Of a stretch of 41,548 nt of DNA, positions 33,447 through 41,503 are shown in pieces (positions within the stretch are counted from its first letter, which is position 1; every line of letters starts with the position of its first letter). The notes under the pieces were generated by a model. The model had not been told where the DNA came from. It was given only the letters and a program-made list of their open reading frames with translations, and ran no database searches. The stretch covers positions 1-41,548 of the forward strand of contig CAIWTJ010000219.1 in assembly GCA_903915535.1 (NCBI GenBank). The letters are read 5' to 3'. Both the position numbers and the translations under genes were made by a program. This DNA is from Enhydrobacter aerosaccus (GTDB taxonomy: Bacteria; Pseudomonadota; Alphaproteobacteria; Reyranellales; Reyranellaceae).

Positions 33447-35027
33447 ATGCGCACATCAATCCGGTTCGGCAGCCTCGCCATGGCGGGGGCACTCGCCTTC
33501 ACCGTCCCTCTCGCCGCTCCTTCTGCCTGGGCCAAGACCAGCATCACGGTCACTGCCACGCAGATCTTCGGCACCGTCGATCCGGCCAAGATCAAGGACT
33601 ACACCGAGTACATGGCGGCGGCGAACCTCTACGAGGGCCTGACCGCCGTCGATCCGCAAGGTAAGATCCTGCCGCTGATCGCTGAGAAGTGGGACATCTC
33701 CGACGACTCGAAGAAGTACACTTTCCATCTCGCCAAGGGCATCACCTTCACCGATGGCAAGCCGGTCACGGCCAAGGACATCGTCTATTCGCTGCAGCGT
33801 CTGATCGCGGTCAACAAGGGTCCCGCCTTCCTGTTCTCGGGCCTGATCTCGCCCGAGAACGTGAAGGCGCTCGACGACATGACGGTCGAGATCGTCCTCA
33901 ATCGCGTCTACGCACCGTTCCTCGCCACGACACCGCTGATCCTGATCGTCAACAGCGAGGCGTTGAAGGCCAAGGCGACCGAGAAGGACAAGTGGGCCGA
34001 AGACTATCTCGCCAACGCGGCGGCCGGCACGGGCCCCTTCACGCTCGGCTCCTACGACCGAGGCGGCGAGCTCGTGATCGAGCGCTTCGAGAAATACCAC
34101 GGCAAGTTCCCGGACAAGCCGATCGACCAGGTGCGCTTCATCGTGACCAAGGACGAGGCGACGGTGAAGGCGATGGCGCAGCGCGGCGAGCTCGGCATGT
34201 CCGCGCGCTCGCAGGCCAGCGAAACCTTCGACGCGATCTCGAAGATGAAGGACTATCGAATTGTCGGCAATCCGACGGCCAGCGGCTTCTACCTGAAGAT
34301 GAACCAGAAGGTGGCGCCGACCGACGACGTCCATGTCCGCAAGGCAATCGCCTATGCGATCGACTACAAGACAGTGCGCGACACGCTCTATCCCGGCGTC
34401 GAGATGAAGGGCCCGGTGCCGCCCGCGCTGGGCGACGCCTATGCCAACGACCTGCCCGCGCCCGAGTTCAACCTCGAGAAGGCCAAGGCCGAGCTGAAGC
34501 TGTCCAAGTACGCCAAGGGCGGCAAGGTGCCGATCGTGCACACCTACATCAAGACGCTGCAGTTCGAGGAGGACCTGGCGCTGATGCTGCAGGCCTCGCT
34601 GAACGAAGTCGGCTTCGACGTGAAGCTGCAGCCCGAGCCGTGGAACCGCATCACCGAGCTCGCGAGCAAGGCGGACACGACGCCCGCGATCACGCAGATC
34701 TTCAACGGCCTCACCTATCCGTCGCCCGACAGCACCCTCTACGTTCAGTACCACTCGAAGGGCGCCGGCACCTACTCGTCGATGGACTGGATCCAGGATC
34801 CCGAGATCGACGCGATGATCGACAAGGCGCGCGGCGAGACCGACGTGGCCAAGCAGAACGTCATCTACAAGGAGCTGCAGCACAAGCTCGTCGCCCAGCA
34901 GTCGGACGTCTACCTGCTGGCGTCGTTCGAGCGGCAGGCGATGCACAAGTGCCTCGACGGCTACAAGTGGCTGCCGATCCAGAGCTTCGGCTACAACTTC
35001 AGCAAGTTCTTCTGGACCTGCAACTGA
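33447..35027 (+). CDS. Peptide/nickel-type ABC transporter substrate-binding protein
   Basis: A 526-residue periplasmic receptor (SBP_bac_5). The Sec signal peptide is residues 1-29 with cleavage after AWA. Typical blocks are KYTFHLAKGITFTDGKPVTA, AAGTGPFTLGSYDRGGELVI and VRKAIAYAIDYKTV. CAGGAG precedes ATG 33447. It is the receptor for the importer encoded immediately upstream and its stop overlaps the RidA start by one base. The ligand is unknown. The neighbouring amidohydrolase and RidA suggest an amino or amide compound. Confidence 0.95.
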   Translation: MRTSIRFGSLAMAGALAFTVPLAAPSAWAKTSITVTATQIFGTVDPAKIKDYTEYMAAANLYEGLTAVDPQGKILPLIAEKWDISDDSKKYTFHLAKGITFTDGKPVTAKDIVYSLQRLIAVNKGPAFLFSGLISPENVKALDDMTVEIVLNRVYAPFLATTPLILIVNSEALKAKATEKDKWAEDYLANAAAGTGPFTLGSYDRGGELVIERFEKYHGKFPDKPIDQVRFIVTKDEATVKAMAQRGELGMSARSQASETFDAISKMKDYRIVGNPTASGFYLKMNQKVAPTDDVHVRKAIAYAIDYKTVRDTLYPGVEMKGPVPPALGDAYANDLPAPEFNLEKAKAELKLSKYAKGGKVPIVHTYIKTLQFEEDLALMLQASLNEVGFDVKLQPEPWNRITELASKADTTPAITQIFNGLTYPSPDSTLYVQYHSKGAGTYSSMDWIQDPEIDAMIDKARGETDVAKQNVIYKELQHKLVAQQSDVYLLASFERQAMHKCLDGYKWLPIQSFGYNFSKFFWTCN

Positions 35028-35419
35028 TGGCCGATATCCGCTTTGTTGCGGATGTGCCGGGCTATCCGCCGTCACATTCGCCGTACTCACATGCGGTCGT
35101 GGCAGGCGGCTTCGTCTTCGTCTCGGGCCAAGTCGCCGTCCGTCCGGGCGGCGGCGCGCTCGAGATGGCGGGAGACACCATCCAGGACCAGACGCGTCAG
35201 GCGTTGCGCAATGTCGAGACAGTCCTGAAGGCGGCCGGCAGCTCGTTCGACAAGATCGTGAAGATCACCGTGCTGCTGACCCACCCGCAGGACTTCGCCG
35301 GCATGAACCAGGCCTACGCCGAGTTCTTCAAGACGAATAAGCCCGCGCGGGCCGTCGCCAAGCTCGGCGTCGAGATTCCCGGCGTGCTGATCTCCATCGA
35401 GGCGACAGCGCTCGCCTGA
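35027..35419 (+). CDS. ridA: RidA-family enamine/imine deaminase
   Basis: A 130-residue RidA/YjgF protein. The family hydrolyses reactive enamines and imines, releasing ammonia, and protects PLP enzymes. SPYSHAVVAGGFVFVSGQ holds the substrate pocket, with Arg108 (KPARAV) and Glu125 (SIEATALA) in the positions of the catalytic Arg105/Glu120 of E. coli RidA. Being the last gene of an importer operon suggests a catabolic role on an imine from the transported compound rather than general housekeeping. It is cytoplasmic and trimeric in the family. Substrate specificity is inferred only. Confidence 0.92.
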   Translation: MADIRFVADVPGYPPSHSPYSHAVVAGGFVFVSGQVAVRPGGGALEMAGDTIQDQTRQALRNVETVLKAAGSSFDKIVKITVLLTHPQDFAGMNQAYAEFFKTNKPARAVAKLGVEIPGVLISIEATALA

Positions 35420-35425
35420 GCGGCG

Positions 35426-36304
35426 TCAGCCTTTCGGCGCCACCTTGTCCTGCGTCTTCAGGTCGAAGTCGCTGGCATCGTGGCGCTCGTGGAGCTGCTG
35501 CGCGGGATCGCCCTGGAGGCGGTTGACGATGCGGCCGCGCTTCACCGCCGGCCGCGCGCCAATCTCGTCGGCCCAGCGCACGACGTTCTTGTACTCGTGC
35601 ACCGCCAGGAACTCGCCCGCGCCGTACATCAACCCCTTGGCGAGGCCGCCGTACCAGGGCCACACGGCCATGTCGGCGATCGTGTAGTCGTTGCCGCCCA
35701 GGAACCTGCTTTCGGCCAGCCGCCGGTCGAGGACGTCCATCTGCCGCTTCGTCTCCATGGCGAAGCGGTCGATCGGATATTCCATCTTGGTGGGCGCGTA
35801 GGCGTAAAAGTGACCGAAGCCGCCGCCGAGATAGGGCGCGCTGCCCATCTGCCAGAACAGCCACGAGAGACACTCGGCGCGCGCCTCGCCGCCGGTCGGC
35901 AGGAAGGCATTGCCGAACTTCTCGGCGAGATGCATCAGGATCGCGCCCGACTCGAAGACGCGGATAGGCTTGGGACCGCTGCGGTCGACCAGCGCCGGGA
36001 TCTTGGAGTTGGGATTGATGGCCACGAAGCCCGAGCCGAACTGGTCGCCGTCGCCGATCTTGATCAGCCAGGCATCGTATTCCGCGCCCTTGTGCCCGAG
36101 CGCCAACAGCTCCTCGAACATGATGGTGACCTTCTGACCGTTCGGCGTGCCCAGCGAATAGAGCTGGAACGGATGCTTGCCGACCGGCAGCTCCTTGTCG
36201 TGCGTCTTGCCCGCGATCGGGCGGTTGGTGTTGGCGAAGCGGCCGCCGTTCGCCTTGTTCCAGGTCCAGACTTTCGGCGGCGTGTAAGTGGAAGCGTCAC
36301 TCAT
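35426..36304 (-). CDS. yghU: Glutathione S-transferase, YghU/disulfide-bond oxidoreductase type
   Basis: A 292-residue glutathione transferase of the Nu/YghU group. The thioredoxin-like domain (about 43-135) shows HPFQLYSLGTPNGQKVTIMFEE, the cis-Pro region NSKIPALVD and the glutathione-binding FESGAIL. An all-helical C-terminal domain follows, with GGNDYTIADMAVWPW typical of the family. The N-terminal KVWTWNKANGGRFANTNRP is characteristic of YghU. It is cytoplasmic. GAGAGGA lies before ATG 36304. It is convergent with ridA, with six bases between the stops. YghU proteins reduce disulfides and peroxides using two glutathiones. Confidence 0.93.
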   Translation of the reverse strand: MSDASTYTPPKVWTWNKANGGRFANTNRPIAGKTHDKELPVGKHPFQLYSLGTPNGQKVTIMFEELLALGHKGAEYDAWLIKIGDGDQFGSGFVAINPNSKIPALVDRSGPKPIRVFESGAILMHLAEKFGNAFLPTGGEARAECLSWLFWQMGSAPYLGGGFGHFYAYAPTKMEYPIDRFAMETKRQMDVLDRRLAESRFLGGNDYTIADMAVWPWYGGLAKGLMYGAGEFLAVHEYKNVVRWADEIGARPAVKRGRIVNRLQGDPAQQLHERHDASDFDLKTQDKVAPKG

Positions 36305-36375
36305 GGCACAAATCCTCTCGCAATCGGTTTTGCAGCTTGGCGTTGAGGCTTAGGAGCGTTGGAAGCGACTTGCAA

Positions 36376-36392
36376 CCCTGATGCGTTCAGGG
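36376..36392 (-). terminator. Stem-loop after the DedA gene
   Basis: CCCTGA (36376-36381) and TCAGGG (36387-36392) form a perfect 6-base stem with a 5-base loop, 9-26 bases past the DedA stop on the minus strand. Only a weak T-run follows (TTGCAAG), so it may be an inefficient terminator or mRNA-protecting hairpin before the GST gene. Confidence 0.4.
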
Positions 36393-36401
36393 ACTTTTGC
36401 C

Positions 36402-37061
36402 TCAGGCCTCGGCCCGCAGCGGCCCCGGCAGAGCCAGTTCCGCCCGGGCGATGAGGCGGCTCTCCTGACGCCTGATGACGAAGAATCCGGCCACGAGCAG
36501 CACTGCCGCCAGGACAAGGAAAACCAGGCCGATCTTGCCCGACTTGTGGAGCATCGCGCCGCCGAAAGCATACGCGCCGAAGCCGAAGACACTCGCCCAG
36601 GCGATACCGCCTGCGGCGTTGAAGGCCAGGAAGCGGCGCCATGGCATGCAATTGACCCCGGCCAGCACGGCCGCCGCAGCGCGCAACACCGCCACGAACC
36701 GTCCGAAGAAGACGATGGCGCCGCCATAGCGGCCGAACAGATATTGGCCAAGCTTGAGGCGGCCATCGGTGAGTCCGATCTTGCGGCCGTGCCGCAGCAG
36801 CATCGGAAAGCCCAGGCGTCGGCCGGCAAGATAGCCGAGATTGTCCCCGACCACGGCGCCGCCCGCCGCGGCCGCCACGATCCAGAAGATGTCGAGCTGG
36901 TGTGTCACGCCGGCGAAGGCCGCGACACTGACGAGCGCTGCCTCTCCCGGTGCCGGAATGCCGCTGCTCTCGATCGCCACGAAGAAGAACACGGCCCAGT
37001 AGCCGTATGTCTGCACCCAATACATCGGGTGCTCGGCCAGAAGGTGCGACAGGCTACTCAT
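36402..37061 (-). CDS. DedA-family membrane protein
   Basis: A 219-residue inner-membrane protein with the VTT/SNARE-associated domain. It has the DedA motif ESSGIPAPGE (31-40), GDNLGYLAGRRLG (72-84), and FGRFVAVLRAAAAVLAG (119-135) containing the conserved Arg121 and Arg127. About five or six hydrophobic segments are present. DedA proteins are linked to lipid carrier flipping, membrane homeostasis and resistance to cationic compounds. The start is ATG 37061, three bases after the small membrane protein gene, in a three-gene transcript with the dehydrogenase. Confidence 0.92.
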   Translation of the reverse strand: MSSLSHLLAEHPMYWVQTYGYWAVFFFVAIESSGIPAPGEAALVSVAAFAGVTHQLDIFWIVAAAAGGAVVGDNLGYLAGRRLGFPMLLRHGRKIGLTDGRLKLGQYLFGRYGGAIVFFGRFVAVLRAAAAVLAGVNCMPWRRFLAFNAAGGIAWASVFGFGAYAFGGAMLHKSGKIGLVFLVLAAVLLVAGFFVIRRQESRLIARAELALPGPLRAEA

Positions 37062-37064
37062 TCA

Positions 37065-37298
37065 TCACAAACTCCGCCGCGGTTCGGCGCGCTTGATCAT
37101 GCCTGACTCGGCAGAATGAACAGCGCGACTGGCGGCGGCATCAAGCTCGCGCCGCGTCTCCGCCTCCGGCGCATAGTAGCGGTCCGGGTCAGTCTCCCGG
37201 CTGGCGGCTCCGTTGCGCCAGCGACGCAGCTGGACAACGGCTTCCCAGAGCACGAGCGCTCCCAGTGCGCCGAAGAGGATCCAGACAACAATCGCCAT
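37065..37298 (-). CDS. Small single-span membrane protein of unknown function
   Basis: A 77-residue protein with one N-terminal hydrophobic helix (residues 3-22, IVVWILFGALGALVLWEAVV) and a charged tail (RRWRNGA ... SGMIKRAEPRRSL). It sits three bases from both neighbours, which argues for a real gene. I do not recognise the family. Topology suggests the tail is cytoplasmic because Arg residues follow the helix directly. A role with DedA is only suggested by position. Confidence 0.7.
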   Translation of the reverse strand: MAIVVWILFGALGALVLWEAVVQLRRWRNGAASRETDPDRYYAPEAETRRELDAAASRAVHSAESGMIKRAEPRRSL

Positions 37299-37301
37299 CG
37301 C

Positions 37302-38273
37302 TCAGCCCTTGGCCAGCTCCGCGCCATTCACCACCGCGTCGCGGTCGTACCGGCCGGCCAGGAACTCGAGCACATTGCCGGCGGAATCCCAGGACATGCG
37401 GCGCAGTCCTTCGGCGGTGCTGGCCGCGACGTGCGGCGTCACGATCAGGTTGTCGAGAGAGAGCATGGAGAGGGTCTTCGTCATCGGCTCCTCTCGCAGC
37501 ACGTCGAGACCGGCGGCCGCCAGGTGACCCGAACGCAGCGCCGCCTCGAGCGCCGCCTCGTCGACCAGCGTTCCGCGCGCGGTGTTCACCAGAACGGCGC
37601 CCGGCTTCATGCGCGACAGGAAGTTGGCATCCACCGTTCCGCGCGTCGCATCATTGGCGGGAATGTGCACCGTCACGAAGTCGGCCTTGGCGAGTCCCGC
37701 ATCGCGCTCGACGATCGCCTCGTAGCCCGCGCCCCGGATCGTGCCGGCCGGCATGTAGGGATCGTGGACCATGACGTGCATGCCGAATGCGGTGCAGAGC
37801 CTGGAGACGCGCGTGCCGATGCGGCCGAAGCCGATCACCAGGACACTGCGTCCGCCCAGCTCGAAGGTCCCGGACTGGCCCTGGACGCGCCACTCGCCGC
37901 GTCGCACCGCCGCCGACACCGGCACGACATTGCGCGCGAGCGCCAACATCAGCATCAGCGCGTGCTCGGCCACGGAGGCCGCATTGGCTTCGGGCGTGAT
38001 CATCAGGGCGATGCCGCGCCGCGTGAGCGCCGGCACGTCGACCAGGTCGTAGCCCACGCCATGGCGGCACACGACGCGCAGCCGCTTGGCGTGCTCGAGC
38101 AGCGCCTCGTCCACCCTGGTGCCGCGCACGATCAACCCCTCGGCATCGCGCAGGCGATCCTTGAGGTCCTCGTTGGTCCTGTTCCCCGGATGGTCGAGAG
38201 TGACGCCCGGCGCCGCGAGCAGCCGTTCGATGCCGCCGGGATGGATGGGATCGGCGACGACGATATGAGGCAT
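37302..38273 (-). CDS. D-2-hydroxyacid dehydrogenase (phosphoglycerate dehydrogenase-like)
   Basis: A 323-residue NAD-dependent D-2-hydroxyacid dehydrogenase. The cofactor motif is VIGFGRIG (146-153). The catalytic set is Arg233 (NTARGTLVD), Glu262 (GLDVLREEP) and His281 (TPHVAAST). The substrate loop CRHGVGYDLVDV (69-80) resembles phosphoglycerate and hydroxypyruvate dehydrogenases. It lacks the C-terminal ACT domain of full SerA, so a catabolic 2-hydroxyacid or glyoxylate/hydroxypyruvate reductase role is as likely as serine synthesis. ATG 38273 (AAGGAAG upstream) is preferred over a start at 38315. It leads a transcript with the small membrane protein and DedA. Confidence 0.91.
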   Translation of the reverse strand: MPHIVVADPIHPGGIERLLAAPGVTLDHPGNRTNEDLKDRLRDAEGLIVRGTRVDEALLEHAKRLRVVCRHGVGYDLVDVPALTRRGIALMITPEANAASVAEHALMLMLALARNVVPVSAAVRRGEWRVQGQSGTFELGGRSVLVIGFGRIGTRVSRLCTAFGMHVMVHDPYMPAGTIRGAGYEAIVERDAGLAKADFVTVHIPANDATRGTVDANFLSRMKPGAVLVNTARGTLVDEAALEAALRSGHLAAAGLDVLREEPMTKTLSMLSLDNLIVTPHVAASTAEGLRRMSWDSAGNVLEFLAGRYDRDAVVNGAELAKG

Positions 38274-38337
38274 GGGACAAGTCTTCCTTCGGTCGATGAC
38301 GCCGGCATTGTGCACCGGACGACTTCAGTCGCGAAAT

Positions 38338-38383
38338 CGGGCGTGCGCCCGGTGTTGACGGGTCCCGGCGCGGCAACCTTAAC
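38338..38383 (+). promoter_or_regulatory. Candidate promoter with adjacent palindrome before a Bug-type receptor
   Basis: CGGGCG-TG-CGCCCG (38338-38351) is a perfect 6-base inverted repeat just upstream of a TTGACG -35-like box (38355-38360). A -10-like CTTAAC follows after 17 bases (38378-38383, three of six matches). The leader would be about 35 bases, with AAGGGAGAG before ATG 38423. GC-rich palindromes are common by chance here. Confidence 0.3.
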
Positions 38384-38422
38384 TCCTTCTCACAAACAGG
38401 ACAAAAAAGGGAGAGAACGTTC

Positions 38423-39400
38423 ATGAAGGTTGCGAAACTGTCCCGGCGCACGGCCGTGGCGTCGGCGATGGCGGGCCTTGCCGGTGCCGCGCTCCCGGCT
38501 CGCGCGCAGGACTTTCCGAGCAAGCCGATCACGATCGTCGTCCCGTTCGGTCCCGGCACGACCAACGATGTCATCGCCCGCCAGCTCGGGCAGGACATGA
38601 TGGGCACGCTGGGCCAGAGCGTCATCATCGACAATCGCGCGGGCGCCACCGGCAATATCGCCGCCGACCTGGTCGCGAAATCGCGGCCCGACGGCTACAC
38701 GCTGTTCATCCCCTCGGTCAGCCAGATCCTCAATCAGGTCACCGGCAACGCGACCACCGACCTCACGAAGGACTTCGTGCCGGTCGCTTTCGCCGGCAAG
38801 GGGCTCTATTCGATGTTCGTGCCCAACGAGCTCCCGGCGAAGACGCTGGCCGAGTTCGTCGAGCTCGCCCGCCAGCAACCCGGCAAGCTCAACTTCGCGG
38901 GCTACATCGGCGGCGTGCCGCAGTTCCTGGGCGAGATGCTGAACCGCGCCGCCAGGATCAACACGGTAATGGTGCCGTACAAGAGCACACCCGACGCGCT
39001 GGTCGATCTCTTGGCCAACCGCATCCAGGTCTGGTACACGCCCGTCACATCGGGCATTCCCGCCTACAATGCCAAGCAGGCACGGATGATCGCCGTGACC
39101 GGCGACACGCGGGCAAGCGTGGCGCCCGACGTGCCCACCTTCAAGGAGGCGGGCTATCCCGATCTCACCGTCGAGATCTCCTACTTCCTGATGGCGGCGA
39201 AAGGCACACCCCAGCCGATCGTTGACCGGCTCTACGGCGCCATCGACAAGGCGCTGCAGAAGCCGAAGATCAAGGAAACGCTGGCGGCCCAGGGCGTCGA
39301 GGAAAAGCGCGGCGGTCCGGCCGACCTCGCCGCCTACCTCGCGAAGGAGATCGCGCGCTGGGGCGATATCGTAAAGCTCTCGGCGCCCGCCGCGAAGTAA
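38423..39400 (+). CDS. Bug-family (tripartite tricarboxylate transporter) substrate-binding protein
   Basis: A 325-residue periplasmic receptor of the Bug/TctC family, which binds carboxylates or related small molecules. The N-terminus KLSRRTAVASAMAG is a Tat-like signal with cleavage after ARA (about residue 28). Mature landmarks are FPSKPITIVVPFGPGTTNDVIA, NRAGATGNIAADLVAKSRPDGYT (in two parts) and VMVPYKSTPDALVDLL. No TctA or TctB membrane genes are nearby, so it is an orphan receptor, a common situation for this family. It is convergent with another Bug protein, with a single base between the stops. The ligand is unknown. Confidence 0.93.
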   Translation: MKVAKLSRRTAVASAMAGLAGAALPARAQDFPSKPITIVVPFGPGTTNDVIARQLGQDMMGTLGQSVIIDNRAGATGNIAADLVAKSRPDGYTLFIPSVSQILNQVTGNATTDLTKDFVPVAFAGKGLYSMFVPNELPAKTLAEFVELARQQPGKLNFAGYIGGVPQFLGEMLNRAARINTVMVPYKSTPDALVDLLANRIQVWYTPVTSGIPAYNAKQARMIAVTGDTRASVAPDVPTFKEAGYPDLTVEISYFLMAAKGTPQPIVDRLYGAIDKALQKPKIKETLAAQGVEEKRGGPADLAAYLAKEIARWGDIVKLSAPAAK

Positions 39401-39401
39401 C

Positions 39402-40379
39402 CTACTCGGCCTTGATTCCGGCGAACTTGATCACCTTCGCCCATTTCTCGGTGGCCTCGGCGAGGATCTTGCCGAACTCCGCCGGCGTGCCGCCCGCCAC
39501 AGTGCCGCCCAGCTCGACGATCCGGGAGCTGACCTTGCTGTCGGTGAGACCGGCGTTGATCTCCTTGTTCAGCCTGTCGATGATTTCGGCCGGCGTGCCC
39601 CGCGGCACGCCGATGCCGCCGAAGCCGCTCGCCTCGTAGCCGGGCACGAAGTCGCCGATCGTGGGCAGCTCGGGGAACACGTCGAGACGGGCCGCGGTCG
39701 TCACCGCCAGGGCCCTGAGCTTGCCGGACTTGATCTGCTGGATCGACTCCGACACGGGCGCGAAGATCACCTGCACGTGGCCCGCGATGAGATCGGCGAC
39801 GGCGGGCGCGCCGCCCTTGTAGGGGACGTGGACCAGATTCACCCCGGCCATCATCTTGAAGAGTTCACAGGAAATGTTCTGCGGCGTCCCCTGCCCTGCC
39901 GAGCCGTAGTTGAGCTTGCCCGGGTTGGCCTTGGCGTAGGCGATGAGCTCGGGGATCGAGGTGACGGGGACCGACGGATTCACCACGACGACGTAGGCCA
40001 GCCGCGCGATGCAGATCACCGGCGCGATGTCGCGCATGAAGTCGAAATTGAGATTGCTGTAGAGCGCGGCGTTGATCGCATGCGGCGTCACGACCTGCAG
40101 CAGGGTGTAGCCATCAGGGGCGGCCTTCGCGACCGTCTCGGTGCCGATGTTGCCGCTGGCGCCGGGCTTGTTCTCGACGATGAATTGCTGGCCGGTACGT
40201 TCCGTCAGCAGGTCGCCCATCAGGCGCGCCTGGATGTCGGTCGCTCCGCCCGCGGTGAAGCCCACGACGATGCGGGCCGGCTTGGACGGATAAGCCTGCG
40301 CACGCGCCAGGCGCGGCAAGGCCGGCAACGCGGCGGCACCCGCGGCCAGATGCAGGAAGGTGCGGCGGGGAAATGTCAT
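39402..40379 (-). CDS. Bug-family (tripartite tricarboxylate transporter) substrate-binding protein
   Basis: A 325-residue Bug/TctC receptor. The signal PRRTFLHLAAGAAALPALP has a twin-arginine motif, with cleavage after ARA (about residue 27). Mature landmarks are YPSKPARIVVGFTAGGATDI, NKPGASGNIGTETVAKAAPD, NYGSAGQGTPQNISCELFK and HVPYKGGAPAVADLI. ATG 40379 is chosen because it starts the signal peptide and GGAG lies 8 bases upstream; the longer open frame back to 40541 runs across the intergenic region. It is only distantly similar to its convergent neighbour. No permease genes are present. Confidence 0.93.
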   Translation of the reverse strand: MTFPRRTFLHLAAGAAALPALPRLARAQAYPSKPARIVVGFTAGGATDIQARLMGDLLTERTGQQFIVENKPGASGNIGTETVAKAAPDGYTLLQVVTPHAINAALYSNLNFDFMRDIAPVICIARLAYVVVVNPSVPVTSIPELIAYAKANPGKLNYGSAGQGTPQNISCELFKMMAGVNLVHVPYKGGAPAVADLIAGHVQVIFAPVSESIQQIKSGKLRALAVTTAARLDVFPELPTIGDFVPGYEASGFGGIGVPRGTPAEIIDRLNKEINAGLTDSKVSSRIVELGGTVAGGTPAEFGKILAEATEKWAKVIKFAGIKAE

Positions 40380-40512
40380 GAGGCTCGCTCCACGGTTGAC
40401 GCTACGAAAGGATACGCAACGCAACGGGACGCTCTGCGGCTTCAGCCTACAACCGCCTTGAGACGATTGCCATCTCCGCCCCTTCTGCACTACAAAAAGC
40501 GCAGCAAAAAAT

Positions 40513-41499
40513 ATGCAATTGCCGAACGCCCTTCGACACAACGCGCTTCCCCTGGCGATCGTGTTGTCGTTGGCGATCCTGGCGAGCCAGTTCTCCTTTC
40601 GCCTCCGGGACCTGACATGGGCCGATGCCGTCGCCGTTCAGTTGCGGATATGGGAGGGCCGGGTCGAAATACCGGAATTCCAGAACCGCATACTCGCCCC
40701 CGCGCTGACCGTGCTTGCGCTGAAGATCGCGCCGGCGGGCTTCTCCGAACGATCGCTCTGGCACATCCTGCGTTTCGTCGAAGCCGCTGCAGGGTTTGTC
40801 GCGCTCTACGCGGCGGTATTCCAGACGACCGGCAGCCGGCTGCGCGCCGTGGTATCGGTCGGCCTCGTCACCTTCGCCTATCTCTGGGCGCCCATGACCG
40901 ATTCGGGCGAGAACCCCAGCGACTTCTTCGACATCGGATTCACCGCGCTCATCGTCTGTCTCGCCCTGGCGGAGAAACCGGTCGCCTTGATGCTGGTCGT
41001 CGTCCTGGCGTCGATGAACCGCGAGTCGGCGGCCTTTGCCGGGGTCGTCTGGATCGCCGTAACCTACGGGCGATACGAAGCGAGGGACTTGCCGAAGTAT
41101 TTGCCGGCTCTGGCCTACATGGCCGTCAGCGTCGCGATCGTCTGGGGCCTGCGCTACGGGCTGGCCAAGGAGTTTCACCCGAAGCAAACGCTCGGCGCCC
41201 TCGAGAGCCTGAACCGGTGGCGGGCCTACTTCCACCCCACAGGTGTAACGCCGATGTTCGCGGCGACGGCTCTTGTGTTCTACGCCCTCCTTCGGCTGAT
41301 GCCGCGCCCGTGGACGGCCGATCAAAAAGCCACGATGGGCGCCGCGATCGTCTGCGCCCTGATCACGGCGGTCTTCGGAATCTGGACCGAACTGCGCATA
41401 TGGCTGCCGTGCTGGGTCATGCTGAGCTTCACCGCCGTGATCGGCAGCAATCACCGATCGGACCGCGAGTGGCTCACGAGCCTTCAACGACGCGAATAA
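40513..41499 (+). CDS. Polytopic membrane protein of unknown function
   Basis: A 328-residue protein with about seven or eight hydrophobic segments (for example 11-26, 61-74, 90-105, 112-127, 143-165, 172-185, 195-211, 285-300). Two motifs are distinctive: EFQNRILAPAL (55-65) and SMNRESAAFA (167-176). Both resemble patterns I associate with uncharacterised bacterial membrane proteins related to polyprenyl-linked glycosyltransferases, but this is only a suggestion. No strong ribosome site precedes ATG 40513; the leader is A-rich. It is divergent from the Bug gene and ends 4 bases before the tRNA. Function unknown. Confidence 0.75.
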   Translation: MQLPNALRHNALPLAIVLSLAILASQFSFRLRDLTWADAVAVQLRIWEGRVEIPEFQNRILAPALTVLALKIAPAGFSERSLWHILRFVEAAAGFVALYAAVFQTTGSRLRAVVSVGLVTFAYLWAPMTDSGENPSDFFDIGFTALIVCLALAEKPVALMLVVVLASMNRESAAFAGVVWIAVTYGRYEARDLPKYLPALAYMAVSVAIVWGLRYGLAKEFHPKQTLGALESLNRWRAYFHPTGVTPMFAATALVFYALLRLMPRPWTADQKATMGAAIVCALITAVFGIWTELRIWLPCWVMLSFTAVIGSNHRSDREWLTSLQRRE

Positions 41500-41503
41500 G
41501 GAA

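Noticed and set aside
35417..35450. Bidirectional terminator between ridA and the glutathione transferase gene
   Set aside because: Only short GC-rich complementarity is present, and no T-run follows in either direction.
40380..40512. Promoter or RNA element before the polytopic membrane protein
   Set aside because: TTGAGA at 40458-40463 has no -10 at a workable distance, and the A-rich leader shows no stable structure by eye.
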